Shown piece after piece: positions 1-8,297 of a DNA stretch of 64,000 bases. Made by a program: the position numbers and the translations under genes. Positions within the stretch are counted from its first letter, which is position 1. Every line of letters begins with the position of its first letter. The stretch spans positions 62,663-126,662 of the forward strand of contig DDEW01000008.1 in assembly GCA_002336935.1 (NCBI GenBank). Reading direction: 5' to 3'. Under the pieces are notes generated by a model, which was not told the origin of the DNA, ran no database searches, and saw only the letters and a program-made list of their open reading frames with translations. The stretch comes from Candidatus Saccharibacteria bacterium UBA1944 (GTDB taxonomy: Bacteria; Patescibacteriota; Saccharimonadia; Saccharimonadales; Saccharimonadaceae).

Positions 1-2
1 TT

Positions 3-716
3 GAAACGCATCCCGTGTTAGTGCTCGATCACCACATTACCAAAAGTACCTTGTCATTTGACCACACCCTTGTTAGTCAAGATGTTGTCGCAACAGGTGA
101 GTTGATTTTTAACTTGGCCGAAAAAGCTGGCTGGGCAGTCAACCCTCAGGCCGCCGAGAATATGCTTGTTGCAATCATGAGTGACAGCCTAGGCCTCACC
201 ACTCAAAACACGACTGCCGACACCTTCGAAGTTGCCGCTAAACTAACGCGACTTGGCGCAAGCAACTCTGCTATCGAGCAGCGTCGTCGTGAGTTCATGA
301 AAAAGTCGCCAGAAATTCTCGCTTACAAAGGCGAACTAATTAGTCGTATCGAATATCTCCTTGAGGGCAAGCTGGGTCTCGTGCATATTCCTTGGGAAGA
401 CATACAACAATATAGCGACCAGTACAATCCAAGTATGCTCGTACTCGATGAGATGCGTCTCGTTGAGGGGGTGGAGGTAACGTGCGCCCTTAAAACCTAC
501 CCTGATGGCAAGATTACCGGTAAATTCCGCTGCAATACTCCTGTTGCCGATACCATTGCCGGCTACTTTGGGGGTGGTGGTCATGCGTATGCTGCCGGTT
601 TTCGCGCTTATGAGTCCTACGACACAATTGTTAAAGAATTGGTGGATGCCACCGACAAAGCACTGAGGGAATATGACACTCAAACTACACAACACTCTGA
701 CCAAGAAGCTCGATGA
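3..716 (+). CDS. DHH/DHHA1 phosphoesterase, NrnA-like, 5' end outside window
   Basis: The reading frame is open from the first bases of the window, so the N-terminus is missing. The visible part begins next to the DHH motif (VLDHH, metal-binding Asp-His-His) and ends with a DHHA1 substrate-binding domain marked by GGGGH at about residue 186 of the visible part. This layout is that of NrnA-type oligoribonuclease/pAp phosphatases, which degrade short RNA oligonucleotides and 3'-phosphoadenosine phosphate with Mn2+. The last 44 bases overlap the start of cysS, suggesting cotranscription and translational coupling. Other DHH subfamilies (for example cyclic-di-AMP phosphodiesterases) cannot be excluded without the N-terminus. 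Confidence 0.8.
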   Translation, partial: ETHPVLVLDHHITKSTLSFDHTLVSQDVVATGELIFNLAEKAGWAVNPQAAENMLVAIMSDSLGLTTQNTTADTFEVAAKLTRLGASNSAIEQRRREFMKKSPEILAYKGELISRIEYLLEGKLGLVHIPWEDIQQYSDQYNPSMLVLDEMRLVEGVEVTCALKTYPDGKITGKFRCNTPVADTIAGYFGGGGHAYAAGFRAYESYDTIVKELVDATDKALREYDTQTTQHSDQEAR

Positions 717-2157
717 ACTGCGACCACTCGATGAGAGCAAAGTAACGCTCTACACATGCGGTCCAACCGTCTATGATTATCCGCATGTTGGCAACTGGAC
801 GTCTTTCGTTTATTGGGATACGCTTGTACGTACTTTGCTCGCCAATGGCTACACGGTTGAGCGGGTGATGAATATTACCGATGTCGGCCACCTGGTGAGT
901 GATGCAGACGAGGGTGAAGATAAACTCGAGAAGGGGGCTAAGCGCGAAGGTAAAACTGCTTGGGAAATTGCCGAATTCTACGCGGAGGATTTTGTAAATG
1001 GCATGGAAAAACTCGGGTTAATTCCACCTGAGCATCTGGTGAGAGCCACTGATTTTATCGACCAACAGCTCGAGCTTGTAAGAATACTCAAAGAAAAAGG
1101 CTATACCTACCAGACCAATGATGGCATTTATTTTGACACCAGCAAGTTTGAGGCATATGCTGACTTCGCCCGACTCGACCTAGAAGCACAAAAGGCTGGC
1201 GCGCGCGTAGAAGAGAACAATGAAAAGCGCCAACCATGGGACTTCGCGCTATGGAAGTTTACCCCACAAGGCCAAAAACGCGACATGGAATGGAAAACAC
1301 CTGATGACCTGCTTGATCTACCTACAGAAGAAGCAAATCCAATCATGGGATTTCCGGGTTGGCACCTGGAGTGCAGCGCAATAGCAATGAGTATCCTTGG
1401 TAAAACAATTGATATTCACACGGGCGGCATTGACCATATTCCCGTACACCACACCAATGAAATTGCGCAAAGTGAAGCGGCAAGTGGAGCGCAATTTGCA
1501 ACTATATGGCTCCACAATAACCATCTAAAGATTGAGGGTGGTAAAATTAGCAAAAGCCTTGGCAATGGATACACGTTGCAAGATATTGCAGAGCGAGGCT
1601 TCTCGCCGATGGATTTGCGCATGTTTATATTGCAAAGCCAGTTTACCAACGAAGGAAACTTTACTTTTGAAAACTTAGCAGCTGCAAAAAATCGCTTAGC
1701 TAATTGGAAAAACTATGCCGCACTGCGCCATCAGACCCACGATAGGTTAGGCGATGACGATAAGAAGATTGAGGCAGATAAACATGTCTCATTACTTGCT
1801 GGCGGCGACGCGCTACGCGAAGCACTGAGTAACAACCTCAATACCCCCGAAGCACTTCGTATCGTCGATGAATCCTTTAGCCGCTTAGATGGTGTCCCAC
1901 TTGATGCAATTCATCAACATGGCCTCATCCAATTCATTAATGACATCGACGAGCTGCTCGGCCTTCAACTAGCCGAACAAACGCCAGACATTGGCGATGA
2001 TGCCAAGCGGTTACTCCTTGAGCGCCAACGTGCTCGCGACAATAAAGATTGGCATTTATCTGACAACTTACGGGACGCATTAGCGAAGCAAGGTATCGTT
2101 GTACGCGACACCGCGAGCGGCAGCATATGGTCCTATGCAACCAATATATTCTATTAA
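673..2157 (+). CDS. cysS: Cysteinyl-tRNA synthetase
   Basis: Class I aminoacyl-tRNA synthetase that charges tRNA-Cys. The protein has 494 residues. The HIGH-type motif is PHVGN (residues 37-41) and the KMSKS-type motif is KISKS (291-295). The zinc site that selects cysteine is complete: Cys29, Cys234, His259 and Glu263, with the same Cys-His and His-Glu spacing as the E. coli enzyme. The ATG at 673 lies inside the end of the DHH gene and gives the expected family N-terminus, so it is preferred to any later start. The stop overlaps the convergent AI-2E-type gene by 4 bases. Confidence 0.96.
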   Translation: MTLKLHNTLTKKLDELRPLDESKVTLYTCGPTVYDYPHVGNWTSFVYWDTLVRTLLANGYTVERVMNITDVGHLVSDADEGEDKLEKGAKREGKTAWEIAEFYAEDFVNGMEKLGLIPPEHLVRATDFIDQQLELVRILKEKGYTYQTNDGIYFDTSKFEAYADFARLDLEAQKAGARVEENNEKRQPWDFALWKFTPQGQKRDMEWKTPDDLLDLPTEEANPIMGFPGWHLECSAIAMSILGKTIDIHTGGIDHIPVHHTNEIAQSEAASGAQFATIWLHNNHLKIEGGKISKSLGNGYTLQDIAERGFSPMDLRMFILQSQFTNEGNFTFENLAAAKNRLANWKNYAALRHQTHDRLGDDDKKIEADKHVSLLAGGDALREALSNNLNTPEALRIVDESFSRLDGVPLDAIHQHGLIQFINDIDELLGLQLAEQTPDIGDDAKRLLLERQRARDNKDWHLSDNLRDALAKQGIVVRDTASGSIWSYATNIFY

Positions 2158-3290
2158 GCTTCTTCGCCAGACAGCTTTTTGACAAGCTTGGTCAATGGTT
2201 TTTCTTTTTCAGTCCGTACTTTGCGACTCGTCTCTAGGTACTCCTCAATAAGTACCTTTAGAGAACCAGCAACAGGGATGCTAATAATACCTCCAGCTAT
2301 ACCAAACATGTAGAGCCCTATCGTCACCGCAACCAAAACAGCGAGCGGAGACAGCTCAATACGTTTTGCTTGAATCGTTGGCGAAATAAAGTTGTTTTCG
2401 ATCTGCTGGTAAATCATGAAGTAAACAGCAAAAATGATGCCCGCAGGGACACTGTTGAACATGAGCAGCAACGAGACAATGATACCAGCAATTGTAGCGC
2501 CAAACATCGGAATAAGCGAAAGAGTAAAGGCAATAGCAATCGTTGGTAATGCAAGGTTAGCAGGGACCTCTGGGAAGAAGAGACTAAGCAAAAATACTGT
2601 TGCGCCCGCACAGACGCTGCCAATTCCTGATACCGTTAACTGGCCCGTAACATACCCAGATACAACACTATGAATGCGTCGGACAATTTTCTTGTGAGTT
2701 TCCATCTTTTCAGTATCTTTATAGAGCCCCCATACCCGCTCGAGCCAGCGCGGACCCTCTATGAGCATAAGGAACGTCAATACCAGCACAAGGAGCGTCG
2801 CAGCAAATAACGACATTGCTGAGCCAATACCTGAAATAAAGTTACGCCCAAAACTAGTTGCCCACTTGCCGGCATCGGCTTGGATAGCGGCAACGGCCTG
2901 ATCAACTTGGGGCTGAATGTGGTACTTGTCAATTAAATTACCGAGACCCTGCCATTGTTCAGAAATAGTTCGCACGAGTGTTGGAGCAGACTCGATGAAC
3001 TTGGCGGTTTGCTGCACAATCGGTGGAACAACCAGAAATATGACTGCTCCGAGCAAGGCTACCACAACAGTAAAAGCAATTGCGGTACTGAGTGTACGAC
3101 TCCTGTCTGGCAAGCGACGAGCAAGCTTGCTGACTGGGCCGTTGAGGGCAAGCGCCAAAAAAAGCGCTATACCAATAATAGTAAGTGCTGTGCGAGCACT
3201 ATACAGGGCAAGAATTGCGAAGGCAAAGCCAATTACAACAAGCCAAAATCGCACAAAGGTCTTGGTATCAATTTCGATGCGTACTTTCAT
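2154..3290 (-). CDS. AI-2E family (PerM/UPF0118) membrane transporter
   Basis: The 378-residue protein has about eight hydrophobic segments and the family's long soluble loop after the third membrane span (roughly residues 90-150). Members include TqsA (AI-2 export) and Na+/H+ antiporters, so the substrate is unknown. The C-terminus is lysine-rich and cytoplasmic. The ATG at 3290 sits 10 nt after a TATAAT box (3301-3306, minus strand), so the mRNA is probably leaderless. Just upstream lies an inverted repeat (3304-3329) overlapping the promoter. Confidence 0.85.
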   Translation of the reverse strand: MKVRIEIDTKTFVRFWLVVIGFAFAILALYSARTALTIIGIALFLALALNGPVSKLARRLPDRSRTLSTAIAFTVVVALLGAVIFLVVPPIVQQTAKFIESAPTLVRTISEQWQGLGNLIDKYHIQPQVDQAVAAIQADAGKWATSFGRNFISGIGSAMSLFAATLLVLVLTFLMLIEGPRWLERVWGLYKDTEKMETHKKIVRRIHSVVSGYVTGQLTVSGIGSVCAGATVFLLSLFFPEVPANLALPTIAIAFTLSLIPMFGATIAGIIVSLLLMFNSVPAGIIFAVYFMIYQQIENNFISPTIQAKRIELSPLAVLVAVTIGLYMFGIAGGIISIPVAGSLKVLIEEYLETSRKVRTEKEKPLTKLVKKLSGEEA

Positions 3291-3303
3291 AATACCTATT
3301 ATT

Positions 3304-3329
3304 ATACCTCACCGATCACGATGAGGTAT
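3304..3329. repeat. Inverted repeat overlapping the AI-2E gene promoter
   Basis: Arms ATACCTCA and TGAGGTAT (8 bp, perfect) around a 10-base centre. One arm overlaps the minus-strand TATAAT box of the permease gene. It could be an operator, or an RNA hairpin ending the upstream lysine-rich gene transcript. There is no clear T-run, so a terminator is less likely. Confidence 0.35.
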
Positions 3330-3351
3330 ATAAAATACATAAGAGTGTTTA

Positions 3352-3555
3352 TTACTGAGAACCAAGCACGGCGATAAGTGCGAGAAGCACCAAGAGAGTA
3401 CCAGCAAGCGCGGACACGGCCACGGTCATACGATTAGGGTAGTAATCAACTTTTTGCGACACCGCTTTAGACGGTTTTGCCACCTTTTTAACAGCCGTCT
3501 TTTTGGCTACTTTTTTTGTCGCTGTCTTTTTTGCCTTAGATGATGTTCCTGCCAT
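3352..3555 (-). CDS. Small lysine-rich membrane-anchored protein
   Basis: A 67-residue protein. The first half is a run of AKKxxxKK-type repeats (residues 7-35, Lys/Ala/Val-rich, resembling bacterial histone-H1-like tails); the second half is one transmembrane segment (about 48-65). The basic part should lie on the cytoplasmic side and could contact nucleic acid or membrane phospholipid. The ATG at 3555 is chosen because it lies 6 nt after a minus-strand TACACT -10 box (3562-3567), which would give a leaderless mRNA, and because the sequence upstream of it has no coding character. No known family is recognised. Confidence 0.6.
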   Translation of the reverse strand: MAGTSSKAKKTATKKVAKKTAVKKVAKPSKAVSQKVDYYPNRMTVAVSALAGTLLVLLALIAVLGSQ

Positions 3556-3632
3556 ACACTTAGTGTAGCGCGTAGAGAAAAAGTTTGCAACCAGCTTATG
3601 GTTATCCTTTAGGGTTTGGTATAATGCTACTA

Positions 3633-6176
3633 ATGGCTTTTTACACAAAAACGATTCGCGAAACACTTGCTGAACTTGATGCTGTTGAGAGCGGTCTTTC
3701 CGATAGCGAAGCAGGCGAGCGCTTACGACACTATGGGCCCAATACAATTATCGTTCGCGGCGAGCCCCTTTGGAAAAAAATCATCGAACCATTCAGATCG
3801 GTATTTATGGGCGTACTTTTCGTTGCAGCTGGCATTAGCCTCTTTCATCACGCAGTGTTCGATGCCGTCATCATTCTCATCATCATTGGTGTCAGCGCTG
3901 CAATTTATTATGTTCAGCGATTTTCCACAGAACGTATATTACGGTCGCTGCAAAAACACACAAAGCTGATTGTTAATGTGTACCGAAAAAACATCGGCAC
4001 TCAGGTCGATGCCGCCCATCTGGTGCCAGGTGACGTCATTGTTCTTGAAGAAGGCGACAAGGTACCGGCTGATGCCCGTTTACTTGAAGTCCGTTCATTT
4101 AGGGTTGATGAGTCGCAGCTAACGGGAGAGTCACTCCCTATAGAAAAAGACATTGACGTATTACGAGGGGAAAAAGAAGTCTACGAACAAACAAATATGA
4201 TATTTCAAGGATCATTTGTTGTCGGCGGCACAGCGAAAGCTGTTGTGGTTGCGACTGGCAACAATACTGAATTTGGGCGCCTTGCAGAACTGTCGTCTGA
4301 AGTAGAGGCGAGTAGCCCGGTACAACAAAAAATTGACCGTTTAATTACAAGAATTATTGCTGTGGTATCTGCTATAGCGCTTGTTGCATTCCTGCTCTCG
4401 CTTTACCGTGGGATGGAAGTTGCTGATGCACTGCGTTTTGTGATTGCCCTGAGCGTAAGCGCAGTACCAGAAAGCTTACCGATCGCTATTTCCGTTGTGC
4501 TCGTCCTTGGCATGCGGCGCATGGCGGCCCGCCGAGCGCTCGTGCGTGCAATGCGTGCAATCGAGTCAATTGGTGCACTGACCACTATTGCCACCGACAA
4601 AACTGGTACGCTTACAAAAAATAAACTCAGCGTACAAGAGTTGTGGCACCCTGAAAACCGCATTGCAAGCGCCACAGAAACACTCGTTGGTTCACTCTTG
4701 CCTCGAGGCAACGTCAGTAAGGTATACGACCCACTTGACATTGCTTTTGAGGAATACGCAGCGTCACATAAACACGCTCACCTTACCAGTACAGTGCGCT
4801 CCTACCAGTTTGAGAATAGTGTTGCTATGAGTGGAACTCTTCATCACCATGGTACGGCTTACAAACTTTACCTCAAAGGCGCCCCTGAGCATGTTATCGA
4901 ACGAAGTGATCTTACCGAAAACGAGCGCGAAAAAGCAAACATTCAACTCCATCATATGACAGGGATGGGGTATCGGGTCATCGCCCTTGCACACACTACC
5001 CTTGGCAAAGAGCTCCTTTCACTTGAAGCACTTCCGCGCAAGCACACACTAACATTCGATGGCTTTGTGGCTGTAGCTGATGTGCTTCGGCCCGAAGCAC
5101 ACGCGGCAATTGCTACCGCGCAGCGAGCTGGCATCAGTGTCCGTATGATTACTGGTGATCATTTCGAAACTGCCTACCATATAGGTAAGCAGCTCGGGCT
5201 AGTTGAGCACCGTGGTGAAGTATTTGACAGTCGTAGAATATCGCAGATGACCGATGATGAGCTCGAGCGTGAACTTGATACGATTCGGGTATTCTCCCGT
5301 GTCATACCCGAACATAAACATCGAATTCTTACTGTTCTAAAGCGCAACAATATTACCGCTATGACAGGCGATGGCGTTAACGATGTTCCTGCTCTTACCA
5401 ATGCTCATATTGGCGTCGCAATGGGTTCCGGCGCGCAGATAGCCAAAGATGCTGGCGACATCATACTGCTCGACGATAACTTCCGTTCTATCGTCACCGC
5501 CATTCATGAGGGAAGAACGATCTACGCAAATATCAAGCGTATGGTTGTCTATTTGTTATCGACAAGTCTCGGTGAGGTACTCGTGTCTATTGGTTCACTT
5601 GTTATTGGTCTTCCGTTACCACTTGCTCCTGTTCAGATACTATGGGTCAACCTCGTAACCGACACCTCTATGGTAATTCCTCTTGGCTTAGAGACGGGCG
5701 AGAAACGCAATATGAACAAACCGCCGCAAGCTGCCGATGCTCCACTTCTCAGTAAATTTATGGTGTCTCGAATCTTCCTCATTGCCTCACTTATGGCAGG
5801 ACTGACCCTTTACCTCTATATCACCTACGATCAAGCTTACGGCCACGAGTACGCACGAACCATCGCATTTTGCGCACTCGTCACCATGCAGTGGGCGAGC
5901 GCATTTGTAGCCCGTAGCGACTATGAGCCACTGTGGCGTCGTTTGCGTCGTGTGAATGGAGCGTTCTATGTTGGTCTATTTGTTGCAATTTGCCTGCAAA
6001 CCTTCGCCGTCTTCGGGCCACTTGGCCAAATGCTCCACGTAACAACTATTTCTCTTGGCGATCTTGCTTACGTATCATTGTTGTCATTTGCCATTCCTAT
6101 CGTTGTTGTCGAAATTCATAAGTGGATTGGTCGAACCTACTTTAACAAAGGCAGCCAGAACGTCACCCAGCGCTAG
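3633..6176 (+). CDS. Cation-transporting P-type ATPase (P2-like)
   Basis: ATP-driven membrane cation pump of about 847 residues. In order it shows an N-terminal cation-ATPase domain, the actuator motif LTGES, membrane segment M4 with PESLP, the phosphorylation motif DKTGTLT, the hinge motif GDGVNDVPAL, and a C-terminal four-helix domain. It has no heavy-metal (HMA) domain and no CPC motif. PESLP resembles the PEGLP of Ca2+-ATPases, but the ion is not certain. The ATG at 3633 is chosen because TATAAT (3620-3625) ends 7 nt before it. The last 14 bases overlap the convergent SulP gene. Confidence 0.9.
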   Translation: MAFYTKTIRETLAELDAVESGLSDSEAGERLRHYGPNTIIVRGEPLWKKIIEPFRSVFMGVLFVAAGISLFHHAVFDAVIILIIIGVSAAIYYVQRFSTERILRSLQKHTKLIVNVYRKNIGTQVDAAHLVPGDVIVLEEGDKVPADARLLEVRSFRVDESQLTGESLPIEKDIDVLRGEKEVYEQTNMIFQGSFVVGGTAKAVVVATGNNTEFGRLAELSSEVEASSPVQQKIDRLITRIIAVVSAIALVAFLLSLYRGMEVADALRFVIALSVSAVPESLPIAISVVLVLGMRRMAARRALVRAMRAIESIGALTTIATDKTGTLTKNKLSVQELWHPENRIASATETLVGSLLPRGNVSKVYDPLDIAFEEYAASHKHAHLTSTVRSYQFENSVAMSGTLHHHGTAYKLYLKGAPEHVIERSDLTENEREKANIQLHHMTGMGYRVIALAHTTLGKELLSLEALPRKHTLTFDGFVAVADVLRPEAHAAIATAQRAGISVRMITGDHFETAYHIGKQLGLVEHRGEVFDSRRISQMTDDELERELDTIRVFSRVIPEHKHRILTVLKRNNITAMTGDGVNDVPALTNAHIGVAMGSGAQIAKDAGDIILLDDNFRSIVTAIHEGRTIYANIKRMVVYLLSTSLGEVLVSIGSLVIGLPLPLAPVQILWVNLVTDTSMVIPLGLETGEKRNMNKPPQAADAPLLSKFMVSRIFLIASLMAGLTLYLYITYDQAYGHEYARTIAFCALVTMQWASAFVARSDYEPLWRRLRRVNGAFYVGLFVAICLQTFAVFGPLGQMLHVTTISLGDLAYVSLLSFAIPIVVVEIHKWIGRTYFNKGSQNVTQR

Positions 6177-8232
6177 CATTTTGTTTATGCATGCGCCTAT
6201 AGTTATCGAGAAGGGCAATATCAGAAGTATCCTTCTTGCGACCTAGGTGACGTTTTGCTTCAACAAGGTCATCAATACCCATAAAGGTCACTCCTTTGAT
6301 TTCAAAAGCGTTCTTTTGCAACCGCTTAAACGATTTGCCCATCCAGGTATGCATAAGATTATAGCCATTATGGGTGAGTACCTTTTTGCCGTTGTCTTGT
6401 ACAAATTCTTTCCAGTGCTTGTGATCACGATAATAAGCATACGTTTCATCGCTCACAACCATATCAATATCATTAGTACTCCGCAGATTCAAGGCTTCCA
6501 GTACGGCTCCACCAATGACGACATAGTGGCCGTGTTTAATGCCCAACTTTTCTACCATCTCAAATGCAGAGCGTTTATTCCCCGGATGTTTTTTAACTGC
6601 TGCATTTAGCGTCGAAAAAATATTATTGCTTCCGACTAGATCAATCACGCCATAATCTTCGAATTGTTTATAGAGACTCGGCGATACATGCGCAAATCCA
6701 AGTACTATATCGTCGGCACTTAGTTGCCTGTAGAGCTGCTTCAATGTTTCAACAGCCGTGTAATCAATGCTATCGATTGCCCCTGCATCGACTACCACAT
6801 AATGAACCGGTTCCTTTGCTTTATCGATCGCACGTTTAATGCGCGTAGTAAAGTAGGTAATGTTCTCAAAGAACAGTGAACCATCAAAGCTATACACTAA
6901 TAGACCTGCTGGTCGAGAACTATGGCGATGGTGTTGATCAATACGCTCTTTTGCCCATTCGCTTAGTTCTCCATCTCGAAGCAAAATCTCATCGTGCGGC
7001 CGATATTGCCGGCTAAGGCGCTCCATTAATGACACGACAACCGCAATTAGCACACCTTGCCGAACACCAAAGAGTGCCGTACCAACGAGTGCCACCATGG
7101 CCACAAAAAATTCCGTACGGTGAGTAGACCATATATAACGAAGTTCTTGCAGGCGAATCAGGTGCATGCCGATCATAAATACAATCGCTGCGAGCGCTGC
7201 ACTCGGAATATATTGAAACAAATCAGCGCCAAACAGCAAAACAATGCCAATTATTACACCCATGATAATGTTGACCATTTGGCTACGACTACCCGCTAAG
7301 TCAGCTGCCAGGCTGCGCGGAGGGCTACCATTTACGGCAAAGCCACGCGTCAGTGCCGACGCTGCATTGGCAAGCCCTAGGGCAAATAAATCCTGATTTA
7401 ATTTTACCTTGTCGTCATGCTCGCCAGCTAAACTCCGAATGACTGCCGAACTTTGCGCGAGAATAACGACGGCTATCGATAACGCGGCAGGGAAAAGCGT
7501 AATAATGTCACCGAAGGTAAGTGACGGGTGTACAAGCATGGGCAGTCCACTTGGTAACTCACCAACCATCTTCACGCCGTACTGGCTAACCTGGAATACC
7601 ACAGCGAATACCGACGCTAACACCAAACCAACCAGCTCACCCGGGAAAGAAGACTTGCGCGTAAAAAGAATAATTCCCACTACCAAAACAGAAATGGTAA
7701 ATGCCATACCATTTACTGCATCAATATTGTGGATAATAGCAAGAAAGTGCTGCCACAAGCTACCCTGAGCAACGATGCCAAGCATTTCGGGTAGTTTATT
7801 AATCATGAGCTGAATACCGACGCCAGCCAAAAAACCCACAAGTACTGGTCGTGATATCAAGTCAGACAAAAAACCTAACCGAAAGAACGCCATTAGTAAC
7901 AGTACTGCCGCAGTCAAAAGTCCGAGCACCGCAACTGCATTGGTATAGCCTACTGTTCCTGCCTGTGCAACCAATACCGCACCCGAAGCAATTAATGCCG
8001 CCGTTGCTGAATCAGCGCCAATGACAAGTCGTCGGGTGGACGCGAGCAACCCAAACACAATTGGCGCAAACAGTGCGCTATAAAGGCCAGTCACGGGAGG
8101 AAGCCCAACGATAACGGCAAAACCAAGCGACTCGGGTATAGCAATCGCCGTCACTACCAAAGCGGCGATAATATCTGATTTTAAGTATTTCTTTTTATAG
8201 CGAAATACGCTGGGCGTATAGCTTTTTACCAT
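6163..8232 (-). CDS. SulP anion transporter with STAS and C-terminal nucleotidyltransferase-like domain
   Basis: About 689 residues. Residues 1-400 form a SulP membrane domain, which in this family carries sulfate, bicarbonate or dicarboxylates. A STAS domain follows (about 440-540). The last ~130 residues resemble a small nucleotidyltransferase: GGA followed 13 residues later by DID, the usual GG...DxD metal-binding pattern. SulP-STAS is common; the third domain is unusual and may regulate transport or modify a nucleotide or tRNA. The ATG at 8232 lies 7 nt after a minus-strand TAGTAT box (8240-8245). The anion is unknown; a carbonic-anhydrase-like gene at 35.6 kb makes bicarbonate worth considering. 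Confidence 0.85.
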   Translation of the reverse strand: MVKSYTPSVFRYKKKYLKSDIIAALVVTAIAIPESLGFAVIVGLPPVTGLYSALFAPIVFGLLASTRRLVIGADSATAALIASGAVLVAQAGTVGYTNAVAVLGLLTAAVLLLMAFFRLGFLSDLISRPVLVGFLAGVGIQLMINKLPEMLGIVAQGSLWQHFLAIIHNIDAVNGMAFTISVLVVGIILFTRKSSFPGELVGLVLASVFAVVFQVSQYGVKMVGELPSGLPMLVHPSLTFGDIITLFPAALSIAVVILAQSSAVIRSLAGEHDDKVKLNQDLFALGLANAASALTRGFAVNGSPPRSLAADLAGSRSQMVNIIMGVIIGIVLLFGADLFQYIPSAALAAIVFMIGMHLIRLQELRYIWSTHRTEFFVAMVALVGTALFGVRQGVLIAVVVSLMERLSRQYRPHDEILLRDGELSEWAKERIDQHHRHSSRPAGLLVYSFDGSLFFENITYFTTRIKRAIDKAKEPVHYVVVDAGAIDSIDYTAVETLKQLYRQLSADDIVLGFAHVSPSLYKQFEDYGVIDLVGSNNIFSTLNAAVKKHPGNKRSAFEMVEKLGIKHGHYVVIGGAVLEALNLRSTNDIDMVVSDETYAYYRDHKHWKEFVQDNGKKVLTHNGYNLMHTWMGKSFKRLQKNAFEIKGVTFMGIDDLVEAKRHLGRKKDTSDIALLDNYRRMHKQNASAG

Positions 8233-8297
8233 ATCTTGTATACTAGTAATATTTATCACACATGTCAATCAACTAGCTGCCTATACTGAGGGGTAAT

